From Plantago major (lineage: Eukaryota > Streptophyta > Magnoliopsida > Lamiales > Plantaginaceae): a stretch of DNA of 64,000 nucleotides. The position numbers and the translations under genes are program-made. The stretch is from contig JAIFAC010000178.1 of NCBI GenBank assembly GCA_026545765.1, positions 1-64,000 of the forward strand. The letters are read 5' to 3'. The notes below the pieces were generated by a model. It was not told the DNA's origin. It made no database searches and was given only the letters and a program-made list of their open reading frames with translations. Shown piece after piece: positions 40,717 through 52,877 of this stretch (position 1 is its first letter; each line of letters begins with the position of its first letter).

Positions 40717-41036
40717 ATTATATACTGTAATAGTTGAGATGGTACCAATAGAGTAGTGAAAGCGTAATTTATCTAGAGCAAAACCGCGCTTGTGAGAACA
40801 TGTAATTGTTAACACAACCGTCAAAGTTGTTGAAAATACAAAAAACGTAAGCGTCTTAAAGTGCACAGTAAGTATTAATGATTTAAAATATTGTTTGATA
40901 CATAACTTTTCTCAGAAATTACACACAATATAATTTTTGTTGAATATAATGTTTGAATTAAATATTAAATTATGTAACTCATAATGTAAAATTATGGAAT
41001 ATAGCCTATATAAATTTATTGAAAATTACATATATA
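40717..41036. other. Spacer before Helitron copy R
   Basis: AT-rich DNA with no recognised feature. It has no counterpart beside Helitron copy L, consistent with the Helitron boundary at 41037. Confidence 0.45.
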
Positions 41037-42669
41037 TCAATCCATCCATCCATATATTATGTAAAGCACAAAAAAAAAAAAACAATGGTCTAAACCTCAC
41101 CAGATTCATTCAGCCCTACGTGGAATTTTGTGGAATTAGTTACATTTTAGTCAGTATATATTTCAATGTTATTTTTGGTATGTTAACTGCATATATAATT
41201 TTTATTAAATCTCATATAACTTTATCTAAAAAATTTTGAAAATATATGGAATATATATTTGAATTCGTCGTGACAAGACGAATCCATAGACACCAATGTT
41301 GAATACTATTATTAATTAAATAAATTATTTTATCTATAAAAATTAAATGTAAATTTATTAAATAAGATAAAATGAAATACTGAAATTTTAAAAATAGAGT
41401 ATTTATTAAATTAATTCATTCCTACGTGGAATTAGTTGCATTTTCAACCGGTATACATATTTCACAGCTTATTTTTGGTATGTTGGTCGATATATAATTT
41501 TATTAAATCTTATATAACTTTATCTACAAAAATTCTAAAATATATTGAATATATATTTGAATTTCCGTGACATTTAATCCATAAACACTAATCTTGAATA
41601 ATATTATTCATTAAATAAATTATATTATTTATTATAATAAAATATAAATTTATTAAATAAGATAAAACAAAATAATTAAATTTAAAAAATAGAGCATTTA
41701 TTAAATTAATTCAATCCTATGTGAAATTTTGTGGAATTAGTTGCATTTTCAACCAGTATATATTTCACTCTTTATTTTTGTATGTTGGCTGCATATATAG
41801 TTTTTATTAAATCTCATATAAATTTGTCTACAAAACTCCGAAAAATGTTTATGTTTATATTAATAGATATTTATATTTTCAATTAATATATAATAGATAT
41901 TTATATCTTCAATTATACATTTTGATTCTACGGTTGAGCAGATTTCAGGTAGGGGGAGAGAATTTTGTTGCATTAAGTTTTGCCAGGTTAAACGTGAGGA
42001 ACTAAGGCTAATGTTTTAGAACTTCGATTATCAATTGGGTATTCTTATATAATATAATATAATATAATATATAAAGTTGATGAGCTAATTAAACCCACCA
42101 GATTCATTCAAATTTCATCCATCCTACGTGAAATTTTGATTTTACGGTTAAGCATAGTCTGAATAGGGGAACGTAGTAGTGTTGTTGCTGAGATCACGTG
42201 AGCAATGTTATTAATTGGTAATAAAATTTTATGTCTTATGGTTGCTGAAAATGTGGAAGGCCATGAATAGTATTTTCTAATAGATGATTATTATTACTAT
42301 TATTATTATTATTAATTAAATAAATCATTTCATTCACTAAAATAAAATATTAATCTCATATAAATTTATCTACAAAAATTCAAAAAATATTTTTAACATA
42401 TATTTGAATTCGTCGTGACAGGACGAATCTATAGACACCAATCTTGAATACTATTATTAATTAAATAAATTATTTTATTTATTAAAATAAAATATAAATT
42501 TATTGAATAAGATAAAATGAAATAGTGAAATTTTAAAAATTAAAAATGACTCATTAAAACACATTATAAATAATTAACGTACCATCAAGCATTCAAAAAG
42601 ATACTCATTTTAAATAGTTTAGCATCAAACATTCTGGGCAAACTAAAATATACGATTATTTTGATTAGC

Positions 42670-42672
<3 letters not shown>

Positions 42673-42759
<87 letters not shown>
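42673..42759. repeat. (AT)n microsatellite: empty-site counterpart of the pararetrovirus insertion
   Basis: An uninterrupted AT run of ~43 units. The sequences on its two sides match the inverse of 14531-14600 and 8450-8570 in copy L. It is therefore the unfilled target of the ~5.8-kb caulimovirid insertion. Confidence 0.95.
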
Positions 42760-42761
<2 letters not shown>

Positions 42762-43432
42762 ATTTATGACTTTCTGCTATTCCGCACTTTCAGATATTTT
42801 TCTACTATATTCTAAAGTTGATGGTTATTTTGAAGCTTATATGATCCACATGTGCATAAATGATACTGAGCGCTTTCTAATTACTTGGACATTTTCTAAT
42901 ACAAAATTAAAGTAAAAAGAAATTCATTTTAAATTGTATTAACTCTCTACGTTTTTTTTATTTTTGAATTTAGGTTTCGATTTTTCTCTAAATACTTATG
43001 TATGAAAAATAATGAATAGTTGTAGGAGATAGTGAATAAAGTAGAAGAGGTGAGAATGTAAAGAATAAAGTAATAAATTAATTTTCAATTTTTAGGCATG
43101 TGAAGATGAGATCTATCCATATATTATAAAGACCAGTTTTTAATATCAATTCTAGCTATGGTACTTTGGCCTCAAATCAATGTGAGAAATTCTTTCATTT
43201 TTTTAGATTAAAAAATTACAAAACAATTATAATCAGGGTAAATTTATTTTTTATGCCAAGTTAATGCGTATTTGGTTCTGTTACCTTTACGATTTTAATC
43301 TAATTTTGGTTACATAATTCTGCCAATGATATTCAACCTTTGCAACTATTTATATATGTGATCAATATTCAAATCTTCTAAATCCCATAATTCCATCAAA
43401 ATCGCCACACACACACTAATTTTCTTAATGGG

Positions 43433-45005
43433 TGTTGGTCCAGATAACGTCAAAGTAAAAGACTAGAGGGGGGGGGGGGGTGAATAGTCTTTTAAAACTT
43501 TTGTCGATAAACACAGTTTCTCAGATATCTGTGAAGATATTTGATACTTAATTTCAGAGAGCGGAAGACTTTTCTGTGATAAGTGCACATGCTCAGCAAG
43601 ATAAGAGTAAATACTTTGCAAGATAAATAAAGCAAGTAATAAACTGCAGAAAGTAAATAACACAAGTTCTTTTATAGTGGTATCTGAAGGTGGCATAATC
43701 CTTCAACTAATCCACTTCGGCCTTTCTCGCACTCTAGAATCCACTAAGATGATAATCGAGGTAACCTTACAAGTATCTTCTCTAGATTCCTAAATACACT
43801 AGTTCCCAACCAAGTGTTCCCCTGAGTTATTCCCCTTTCAAACCAAGTACTTCAGACTCAGAAACCTTTTGAGCTATTCCGTAGTTTCCCAAACTAAGTA
43901 CTTCATATGCTCAGTAACCTTGGAGTTATTCCTTAGTTTCCCAAACTAAGTACTTCCTGTACTCCACGCCGATTAAGGTGTTGGTTAAGGAAGTTTGTCA
44001 GGTGAGCTTCTTTAATAACTTGTTCAGTTATTCAGATAGCTCTATGAATCAAGTATACTTAATACGCTTTGCAATGTATGGTATCTTGTTCTTTACTGAC
44101 CCAAGTCTATGATAAGTGTTCAAGAGAATGAATCTCAGATAAGAAATCTTAGTTCAACTCTTTCACAAATAACAATGCTTGTTAAGGATCATGACACTTA
44201 GAACTTTTGTGCTACTTAGAATCAAGAGCTTTGGTCGCAACAGAAAGCTTGAGGTAAGTAGTGTGCTTGAGAGAGCTTGTGAGAGTATTCAATATAAGTT
44301 TAGTGATCTAAGGTGTGTTCTCAAGCAGTCTAAGTGTTGATATTTATAGATGAATTTGAGTGCCGTTTGAATAGTATCCGTTAGGCTTAACTCAATTTCA
44401 AACTATTGATATCTGAGTATAGTACTGTAGTAGGTTTGTCTTCTTCTTCGGTTACCGCTTTTGTTCGTACATTCGTCTGCCGCATTTAATGCATCAGACT
44501 ATACTTTGTCCTGTAGTGCCAACGGAACTATGCATGCTTTCTGAAGCCTTGCACGTCCTTTTCCATAGACTATCACAACTCCAGATACCACTTGTTAAAA
44601 ATATATTGTTTCCTGGAAACATAATCTTTATCCAAGGTATCTGAGTGTAGATATCTGTGGGCACTTTTCTCGTTTCAGAAATCTTTTATTTCTCAGATAT
44701 CTTTTGCAACACCGTTTATTTAAAAATGCTTGTGTCTTCAAGATATCTGAAAAACCTTTGTCTTCAGCAATCTTGTGTAGTCTTCAGATCTTCAAATTTG
44801 TTGAACTTTTCTTGCTGGATGCCTTCTTCAGAGAATAAAAAATTACATTCAGAGACCTAACATACTATACAAGATTTGCTAGACTATCATACGTAGTGAG
44901 TTTCCTCTTTTACAGTGTTCAAGTGAGCCAAGAGTACTAACCACCTTTCTGAGCTAAGATAAGTCATTAGGTTGCTGATCAAAATCTAAACAGATATTCC
45001 TAACA
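43433..45005. mobile_element. Solo LTR, 1,573 bp, in Helitron copy R
   Basis: Begins TGTTGGTCC and ends CCTAACA, and is flanked by perfect 5-bp duplications ATGGG (43428-43432 and 45006-45010). Copy L has the uninterrupted target (near 7900), which confirms the insertion. Near the start is a G-run followed by GTGAATAGTC, a feature common in long plant LTRs. Family not assigned (Copia of the SIRE/Tork kind is possible). The internal region is absent, as after LTR-LTR recombination. A relic with no coding capacity. Confidence 0.88.
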
Positions 45006-45439
45006 ATGGGCATAAATCCAGATTGGAGGACCTTTGGATCTATGCTTGATATAGTTACTTCAACTAATCTTATAAGAATGTTCTATAAATCGTGTACTAG
45101 ACGTGCTATTTTCAGTTCCAGAAGATAGAAGAGACACACGTGAGCTAATTGGTGGTGTGTTGATCTTACATGTCTATCAACAACTTTTTACATGTGAAGA
45201 CTTTCAATTTCCTTTTCTTTATGTATATGATTCGATCAGTAGGATGAGGTATAATGTTTCTCTTCTCTACGATCTCTGGCTGGAGGACTAGTTCTATCCA
45301 ACCCGAATTTCAACCCCGTTTGAAATAATGATGTTCAGGTCCGGTCTGGTATATACTCAACCTGCTCCATACCTTTTGTTACAAGATCCCACCACAAGAT
45401 TTTATGATTAAGTTAGTAAAACTACATTTGTTCCCAGGG

Positions 45440-45715
45440 AGGGGGGGCCACTACATAGACTCTCTAGGCGTGGAAACTCTCTTCGCTCTTCTCTCTACTT
45501 TCTTGATACATAACGAACCTGGGGATCTAATACTCTCTAGGTGGAAAAACTCTCTTAGATCTTCTATCTACTTTCCTGATCTCCATAACGAGCCTGGGGG
45601 ATCTGATACTAGGTGGGGAAACTCTCCTAGATTTTCTCTCTACTTTCATGATCTCCATAACGAGCCGAGAGAGGGGATCACCGATACTCTAGGCGGTCAG
45701 GGAGGGACAACTATC
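45440..45715. repeat. ~70-90-bp tandem repeat in Helitron copy R
   Basis: Three to four units with CTCTAGGYGTGGAAACTCTC, CTCTACTTTC and GATCTCCATAACGAGCC. It is the inverse counterpart of 7110-7465. Confidence 0.8.
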
Positions 45716-46204
45716 ATGTGAAATTATGTTCAGAAATAATAATTTTGTGTCTTTGGTGGGTGACGATACCACCGCTGGTTGCTAGGAACCGTGGTTGGAA
45801 AAACAACCGTGACATGTGAAATTACGCTTGTATAATATTTGTGTGTGTGGTGGGTGACCACATATCATCATGAGATTTTTAACAACCATATTGATTGTGT
45901 TGTATACTTTTGTATTTTATTTTGGTTCCGCTTGAGGAATACATTTTTTGTAAAAAACATGTACTCACATTAATTAACAATGTCGGGTATGACAGGACCC
46001 TATTTTTACATTTTCTATAGTTAACATAAATAAACACTCAATGATATAATATTGGATGAAGAATGACTACCGACCGACACCACGACCAACGTTGTCTATA
46101 AGGAATTTTGACTATCTTTTTTTCGATTAATTTATTTAATCCTCACATTTCAATTTATTATTAAAGGTAAACTATACCGTGGTATCGCCACGGGTTAGTA
46201 CTAG

Positions 46205-46700
46205 TAAACAGTATACTTTACTGAAAGTTTGGACTGAAGTTTGGCATGAAAATTCTAAGCAGAGTATTAAACTGTTACTAGCATAAATATTCACAAAATA
46301 TATTAAAACTATAATACAAGTAACAAATACGTTTAACGAATTCTAGAGGCGTAACATATAGATACCATCTACCCTTCTCTGGTAATTTTGAAGAACACAC
46401 CCATAATGTAAAATGTACATTTGTTGTGACTAACAACTGCATAAATTAACATATTGTCAGGATATTTATGCTAGTAATAGTTTCCTTGCAGAATTTGTTC
46501 AACTATCAATTTTGTCAAGTCAGTCTACTGATTGTAAGAAATTAGAAGCGTTAAAAACAGTTGGTAACTAATGGCATGTTCAAATCAAATCACCGTGCAG
46601 ATATTGAATAAGTTTTACACTTTTACTTAAAATTTGTAATTGTAACTGTAAATTTTCATCGCGTACTAATATGAAAAAGAAATCATTAAGATTTGGTTGA
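46205..46700. other. Unassigned AT-rich spacer
   Basis: No gene or repeat structure recognised between the Helitron terminus and the next repeat. Confidence 0.45.
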
Positions 46701-46703
46701 CTA

Positions 46704-47440
46704 CAGGGACGAAGCCAGGGTCTCATCGTATGTATGGCTAAATTAATTTTTTTTTCTTCAGCAAATATAAAAACTGACAATTTTTTTATTTGTGAGGATA
46801 AATTTTTAACAAATTTATGAATAAAATAACCTAATCTTATTGAAATCATCCTGTTTATAGTATAATTTAACAAAAAATGGGTAGGGCTATGTTCAAAATT
46901 TTCTAAAAAATACATATATAATTTTTTTTTTTACAAACAAGGGTGGGGCTGTCCCCACCACATGCAGGCCGTCATGGTGCTAACGGCATATATGGCTGTC
47001 ATTGCTAGAATCCTGCATTCCGCAACAATGCGGATTCAAATGGGCAAGAATTTACCAAGTGTCAACACCTGGGTTGTCTTATTTTTTAATTTTTTTTTTA
47101 CTTTTCTCCAATTTCAAACGGCTATAACTTTCAAAATAAAAATCACCAACGGCTTTAATTTTTCGAGCTCTATAAATAGAGACTACTCTTGACTATGTTT
47201 GGATCATCCCATTTCCAACTCCTTAAATTATGATTGAACCTTAATAAATTGTAAAATGAATTCTATACATGCAATTTCCTTGATTTCAACTTCTAAACAC
47301 TCTTCTAATATGGTAAACATGTTAAAAAAAAAAAATTAATTCCATGACGGCGTGACGACGCATCGTGCAATGCGGCAGAAGCATGTCACCGACGACGCGT
47401 CAGCAGCCGTCGTGCAATGCAGCTGGTCTTACACACAGCA
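46704..47440. mobile_element. Degenerate DNA-transposon sequence, possibly PIF/Harbinger-like
   Basis: 46704-46970 begins CAGGGACGAAGCCAGGG and ends near GTGGGGCTGTCCCCACC, both motif types frequent at plant transposon ends. 46970-47440 contains a leader-like TATAAATAGAG (47171-47181) with CATCCCATTTCC. Near its ends are GC-rich motifs (GTCATGGTGCTAACGGC and GCAGCCGTCGTGCAATGC) that could be subterminal. No transposase. The class is a guess from composition. Confidence 0.3.
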
Positions 47441-48354
47441 CCGCCCTAAGAAATATTCATAAGATTTCCTTGACCTAATTAGCAGAAGACTATATAAATG
47501 GATGAGTGTCAAAACAATTTTAGGAAGATAAAGAATCATGACTAAGCCTCTGCTTTTTTAACTAGTTATCGATCGAATCGAATCAATTGTAGATATAGAA
47601 TCGAATCGAATCGAAAGTTCGGCCCATTCGCTAGCTTATATTTTATACTACAATTCGCCTGGGCCCATTCAGAAATGCGTTGAAGAGAACAGCCATAGGC
47701 CTGCTTTCTTCAACTAAAACTCATTCGGCCTACCTTGGTTATATTTTATACTACAATTCAATTCGCTTCAATTCAGCCAAGAATTTAATTAATGAACGTT
47801 TTAATGTAAACTGGGGACACTAGACATAATCCGTCTAATTGATCTAGGCTGTTGGCGAAGGTGTAGGAGCTGGATACTTTGAATCTGACGATATCGATGA
47901 AGAAGGAATTGAGATTTTGATCGGCTTTATACTTTGCAGGTAACGGTTGATTAAGTTTGGACGGTTTGTTTGTGTGTGTAATAGATGGAACCATACGTGT
48001 AACTGTAGTGTCATTATGCCTCTAATCAGGCTGATTTTGGTAATTGTGGATAAGAAAAGGATGTTAGTGATCTGCTTCATTTTATGCTGAAAGGGATATT
48101 ATGTATGTCAGTAGCCGCAATCCGATATGTTCATGAGATTTCGTCCAATTACATTTACTGACTCCACAATTATTCTCAAGTCCAGAGCCAAGTTCAAATT
48201 GATTTTCAAAATCCATTCATGTGACATGGAAATTGGCTATGTTTGTTTCATGATATCTACCTAGGGCTGGCCAATGGCAAGTGTTGTTTTGGATTGGATC
48301 AACTTTTAGTGTACCTATTGCCTGGTATGAACTTGATTTTGGTGTGTTTCTTCA
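47441..48354. other. Stretch without a supportable gene
   Basis: ATCGAATCGAATC-type short repeats near 47570-47620, and a duplicated TATATTTTATACTACAATTC at 47637 and 47741. No coding family recognised. Confidence 0.4.
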
Positions 48355-49735
48355 GATTTTTTTTTTTTTTTTTATAAATTATCTATATTTTAGTATAAAT
48401 TGTCTAGTTTTTTTATAAATGATCTATGTTTTAGAAGAAAATGTCTATGTTGTTCGTTGTTGCTGGTTTAGTTTTTTTTATAAATTGTCTATGTTTTACT
48501 ATAAATTAGTATTCGTGACACGCGATTCCCACGTATTCTTTTTAAGTCATTTATATTCTTTGACATATTTAGTCTAATATATTAAGTTTTAAAAGTAATG
48601 GATAGAGGTAAAGTTAAAATAAAAAGGAAAAATTAAACATTTTCCAAGTGTAAAAGAGGTTAAATTGAAACCAAATAATTTATTTTTAGCACCTTTGGAC
48701 CATTTAGCATAAAATGGAAACGGTTGATCTTGGGTTTGCTTTTCCTTTTTGTCTTTTTTTAGTAACGACTTATTTTCATGTAATTTATCTTTTGGTAGTA
48801 ATAACTACCTGGTTGAGTTTGCTTAGGATAATGGTATAGATTGTCTAGTTTTTTGTATAAATAGTCTATGTTTTAGTAGAAATTGTCTATGTTCATTGTT
48901 GCTGGTTTAGTTTTTTTGTATAAATTGTCTAGTTTTTTGTATAAATGGTCTATGTTTTAGTATAAATTGTCTATGTTGTTCGTTGTTGATGGTTTAGTTT
49001 TTTGTATAAATTGTCTAGTTTTTTTGTATAAATTGTCTAGTTTTTTTGTATAAATGGTCTATGTTTTAGTATAAATTGTCTATGTTTTGTTGTTGCTGGT
49101 TTAGTTTTTTTTGTATAAATTGTCTATGTTTTACTATAAATTGTCTAGTTTTTTGTATAAATGGTATATGTTTTAGTGGAAATTAATTTTGTATGTTTTA
49201 GAAAAAATTGTCTATGTTGTTCTTGTTGCTGGTTTAGTTTTTTGTTTAAATTGTCCATGTTTACTGTAAATTGTCTAGTTTTTTGTATAAATGGTCACTG
49301 TTTTAGTAAACATTGTATATGTTGTTTGTTGTTGTTGGTTTAGTTTTTTTTTGTATAAATTGTCTATGTTTTACTATAAATTGTCTAGTTTTTTTTTGTA
49401 TAAATGGTCTATGTGTTAGTAGAAATTGTCTATGTTGTTCGTTGTTGCTAGTTTAATTTTTTTTTATAAATTGCCTATGTTTTACTATAAATTGTCTAGT
49501 TTTTTGTATAAATAGTCTATGTTTTAGTATAAATTGTCTATGTTTTAGTATAAATTGTCTATGTTTTAGTATAAATTGTCTATGTTGTTCGTTGTTACTG
49601 GTTTAGTTTTTTTTTGTATAAATTGTCTATGTTTTACTATAAATTGTCTAGTTTTTTGTATAAATGGTCTATATTTATGTATAAATTGTATATGTTTTTT
49701 TTTTTTTTTTATGTTTTTGTTGTATGTATTAAGTT
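48355..49735. repeat. 1.4-kb tandem array of ~21-bp TATAAATTGTCTATGTTTTAG units
   Basis: Dozens of variants of TATAAATTGTCTATGTTTTAG alternate with GTATAAATTGTCTAGTTTTTT. They are organised into higher-order blocks of ~130-250 bp marked by TTGTTCGTTGTTGCTGGTTTAG (about seven occurrences). The inverse motif (AACATAGACAATT) reappears at ~50028 and 50740. The array is non-coding, and frames through it are low-complexity artefacts. Confidence 0.9.
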
Positions 49736-50059
49736 TTCGTAAAAAGGGTGATCGAACAAAGAAATTGATTGGTCACAAAAATTGAGACATTGTGGAAGAA
49801 GGGGTCGACGAACAAGTCAAGAGTGTGAAGAAAGATATTTTGTAAATGTATTAAATGTTTTTGAAAAGACATGTATTTTTATAGGTTGTAAATTTTTATT
49901 ATTTTATTATTATTTTGTGTATTGAAATTTATTGGTTGACGAATGGAATTGAAGTTCATGTTTATTTTTCTAAATATTGTGTTTTGATTGGATAAATAGG
50001 TTGTTACTAATGTCTACATGCTAAACATAGACAATTTCACGATAAATATAGCTGCTCAC
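49736..50059. other. Spacer between repeat array and transposon copy
   Basis: AT-rich. One inverse copy of the array motif (AAACATAGACAATTTCACG) near 50025 hints that array and flank belong to one inverted-repeat element. Confidence 0.4.
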
Positions 50060-50728
50060 TACCACCAAATTTCCATTTAACTTTTTTTGACCATCGACTA
50101 ATAAAAAGCTCGTTATTGAACGCAGTTTTTTTTTTCCAAATGAATAAAATCTAGCTGGAAAAAGAAGCTTGCTTGAGTAGCTTTTTTGAAAAAGAAGGAG
50201 CTTGTTATATTTTTATTCCGAAAATATCCCTACCCAAATTAACCTAAATTAGACTAAATAAAATAAGAAGTAAAAACACCCATATTACCAAGCAACGAAT
50301 TTTATACATCATGCACCCAATATTATCACCCAGTAATTCTATACACATCAATTACTAATTTTTTTCATTACTAAGTTAAAATGCTCAACGATTATTTCTT
50401 TCAACTTCTGATAATTTTGATGATGTTATTAAAGTGGCGATGTAAAATACATTAAATATATATTATAATTATTGGACAAAATATGATATATTATTTTTTA
50501 AAAAACTATAGACTAATAATACGATAAGAAAGGTTAAAGACAAGAAAAATAAGAGTAATGCCCTTTTATGTCATTTTACAAAACACCAGCTAGCTTTTCA
50601 GCTATTTTGCTAAACACATACATTTAAAACCAGCTAACTTTTCAGCTAGCTAACCAGCTACCTAACTAGCTACCAGCTACCTTTCTAGCTACCAACTAGC
50701 TTTTCAGTTAGTTTTGCTAAATAGAGCC
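50060..50728. mobile_element. Third copy of the non-autonomous DNA transposon
   Basis: Matches the units at 28194-29893 block by block (CGACTAATAAAAAGCTCG, CCGAAAATATCCCTACC, TTACTAAGTTAAAATGC, ACGATAAGAAAGGTTAAAGA). Ends in AGCTAGCT-type motifs and GTTTTGCTAAATAGAGCC at 50711-50728, the clearest version of this family's right terminus. The left end is worn. Confidence 0.65.
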
Positions 50729-50830
50729 ATAGACAATTTGATGATAAACATAGATAATTTGATGTAAAAATCAACATATGTGGATTTGGATGAACATTGA
50801 TGAGTTGAGTAAGTTTTATTTCAAAAAAAA

Positions 50831-50850
50831 TTCGCGGGTCGACCCGCGAA
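50831..50850. repeat. Perfect 20-bp GC-rich palindrome
   Basis: TTCGCGGGTCGACCCGCGAA is its own reverse complement and lies in AT-rich DNA. The related half-motif GGATCCGCGA occurs twice near 39548-39570 at the edge of the 36.6-39.7 kb element. Confidence 0.9.
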
Positions 50851-51650
50851 AAATCAGATTGTATAGTTTTTAGGGTAAATTGTCTATGTTTGTCTGTTAT
50901 AGAGGATTTTCGGGACTCTCCAACATGTAGGGTTTCTCGCAAAACGGACTCTTCTTGAGAAACCCATATTACTACGGTTGAGCATAAATGGACTAGACCC
51001 GAACTTTATCCAACCCATAAATCTGGTCCAGATCTGCATTTTACCAAAGCTCGGGCCGGGGCCAAACCCGGAAAAATTCTGGTCATGCCCGGAACAACCT
51101 GGTAAAAATTAAAAAGCACAGGAAAGTATATTTTCTTATTACAAATCCGATTTACCCTAGACCTAGTCACTCATTCAGTGGTCACTTAATCAGCCACTCA
51201 CAATTTCACAAATCACCACAGAAATAGAGTCCTCCGCACGCTACTGACCTCACCTCCTCCGTCGTTGCTAATTTGTTCTGGTCTGTGCTCGATTTGCTCT
51301 GTTTATAGAAGGGGTTGGGAGTTTTGAATATTCAGAACAATCAATAGAAACGACACCACATAGGAACAATAATTATAGTAACAACAATAAAAATATATAG
51401 AAAACATAGAAGAAAAATACTATAAAAATTGCCAAACTGTCAATAGCCTTACATTCCGCCCTTCCGCGTGCCAACTGCCTTTATAATCAACCTTCTCTTT
51501 TCTACACCATCCACCCTTATATTATATTCCCTTCTCTTCACGCCATTTTTTCTTTCTCTAGCCCACTCTACACCTCCTCTGTTCACACTTTCTTTCTCTC
51601 TTCAATTCCCAAATTTCTCACTTCTCTCAAAACATCAAGAACCAAAAAAC
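50851..51650 (+). promoter_or_regulatory. Upstream region of the BIG GRAIN 1-like gene
   Basis: Gives the leader and presumed promoter. A TATA-like AATATATAGAAAAC lies at ~51391, ~260 bp before the chosen ATG. The 180 bp before the ATG are pyrimidine-rich, as in many plant 5' leaders. 50985-51110 contains GCCCGG-type motifs resembling worn hAT ends. No specific auxin-response element (TGTCTC) was confirmed. Confidence 0.35.
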
Positions 51651-52877
51651 ATGTATAGAAGAGAAAAACCACCTAGAGATGATCAAATTCACAATCACAA
51701 ACCAACAAGAAAAACACACCACCAAAACATGCCTTCCTTCTCCTCCACTCTCCTAGACGAAATCTACCGTTCGATCGACGCAAATGTCGAAAAGGACACC
51801 ACCAACAACAAAACAGTCAAGAAACAGAGCAGTTTCAGAGCAAAGTCCAACAATGGGAGTGGAAAAATCAGCAGTACTGTGGAAGATGAAGAAGCTGCCA
51901 GTTTGAGAAGGGTCAGACATTGGGTGGAAAAAGAAGCTCTTGAAAAGAAGAAAAAGCCACCAACAACACCATCATTGCTACAGGTTCATCACCAGGACAA
52001 TGATGTTCTGTTTTTCAGCTCTGCTTCTAGTTCTTCTGACAGTTCTGGCCAGTTGTCATCATCTTCAGACACCGAGTTCTTCGGCTCCACTCTCCCCAAA
52101 CCGATCCGAACCGGTTCTGTCAACCGGAAGCAACAGGAGGATTCCTACTTGTTTGATGATTACAAGAATCACGAGAACACGCACACGAACACCAACATGA
52201 ACAAGAAGAAGATGGATCAGGAAGAGGAAGAGTTCATCAAGTCGAAATCGAGGGCGTTGAAAATATACGCTAATTTGAAGAAAATGAAGCACCCAATTTC
52301 TCCAGGTGGGAAATTGACAACGTTCATTAATTCGCTCTTCACCAATGCCAAGAAGGCGAAAAATGCCAATACGGGTCGCAAGCCGTCTACGACTACTTGT
52401 TCGTCTGCCACGTCTTTTTCGAGGTCGTGTTTGACCAAGTGTTCGACTAAATCGAAGGAGGGGGTGCAGAGGACGGTGAGGTTTCATCCGGTGAACGTTG
52501 TCCTTGACGAGGATTCGAGGCGGAAATATGTTGTTGATGAGGATGTGGAGAGGCATGGGAGGCCTCCATTGCCTCCTAATGCATTGGCTGAGATGAAACA
52601 GCATATGAGGGAGAAGAATAGGAGGATCGAGGAGGCTGCGCAGAAGGTTTTGGAAGGGTATAATCGAAAAAACAAGGATGAGTTTATGATTTTTAGGAAA
52701 ATACACCGCGAGGAGGAGGATGACGAGGACGATGCAATGAGTGATTCTAGCTCCGACTTGTTCGAGCTTGATCACTTGGCGACGTTTAGTAATAATAGGT
52801 ATTGCGAGGAACTTCCCGTGTATGAGACCACTCATTTTGCTACGAATCGTGGTGTTACCACCCGCTTGGTTCGGTAA
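51651..52877 (+). CDS. BIG GRAIN 1-like protein, 408 aa
   Basis: An intronless gene. The family (rice BG1 and its dicot relatives) consists of membrane-associated proteins that promote auxin response or transport and organ or grain growth. Diagnostic blocks are in order: MYRREKPPRDD at residues 1-11, PSFSSTLLDEIYRSID at 28-43, a Ser-rich stretch near 140-160, KSRALKIYANLKKMK then PISPGGKL near 205-230, SSATSFSRSCLTKCS near 260-275, and SSSDLFELDHL plus EELPVYETTHFATNR near the C-terminus. Acidic and Lys-rich regions suggest disorder, and no clear transmembrane segment is seen. An in-frame ATG at 51468 would add 61 hydrophobic residues. I reject it because homologues start at MYRRE and AAAACATG is a good plant start context. 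The frame is intact, so it is probably functional. Confidence 0.9.
   Translation: MYRREKPPRDDQIHNHKPTRKTHHQNMPSFSSTLLDEIYRSIDANVEKDTTNNKTVKKQSSFRAKSNNGSGKISSTVEDEEAASLRRVRHWVEKEALEKKKKPPTTPSLLQVHHQDNDVLFFSSASSSSDSSGQLSSSSDTEFFGSTLPKPIRTGSVNRKQQEDSYLFDDYKNHENTHTNTNMNKKKMDQEEEEFIKSKSRALKIYANLKKMKHPISPGGKLTTFINSLFTNAKKAKNANTGRKPSTTTCSSATSFSRSCLTKCSTKSKEGVQRTVRFHPVNVVLDEDSRRKYVVDEDVERHGRPPLPPNALAEMKQHMREKNRRIEEAAQKVLEGYNRKNKDEFMIFRKIHREEEDDEDDAMSDSSSDLFELDHLATFSNNRYCEELPVYETTHFATNRGVTTRLVR

Larger units (their letters stand above)
41037..46204 (+). mobile_element. Helitron copy R (non-autonomous, plus strand) with a solo LTR inserted
   Basis: Starts with TC after an A (A|TCAATCCATCC). Ends with a textbook Helitron terminus: hairpin CCGTGG-TATCG-CCACGG at 46177-46193, then CTAG at 46201-46204 before a T. 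Its length is 5.17 kb, or ~3.6 kb without the 1,573-bp LTR. It matches copy L inverted throughout: tandem monomers 41050-42560, AT tract 42673-42759, unique part 42760-43432 and 45006-45400, minisatellite 45440-45715, end block 45720-46175. No Rep/helicase gene. Confidence 0.78.

Noticed and set aside
48355-49735. Resemblance to a CRISPR-like repeat/spacer array
   Set aside because: Units are contiguous and imperfect with no unique spacers, and the DNA is plant nuclear. It is a minisatellite.
51468-51650. In-frame upstream ATG adding 61 hydrophobic residues to the BIG GRAIN 1-like protein
   Set aside because: Family members begin at MYRREKPPRD. The added part is a translated pyrimidine-rich leader with no conserved feature.
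52065-52835. 256-codon open frame antisense to the BIG GRAIN 1-like gene
   Set aside because: It is a shadow of a biased coding sequence; its product resembles no family and the sense frame has clear family motifs.
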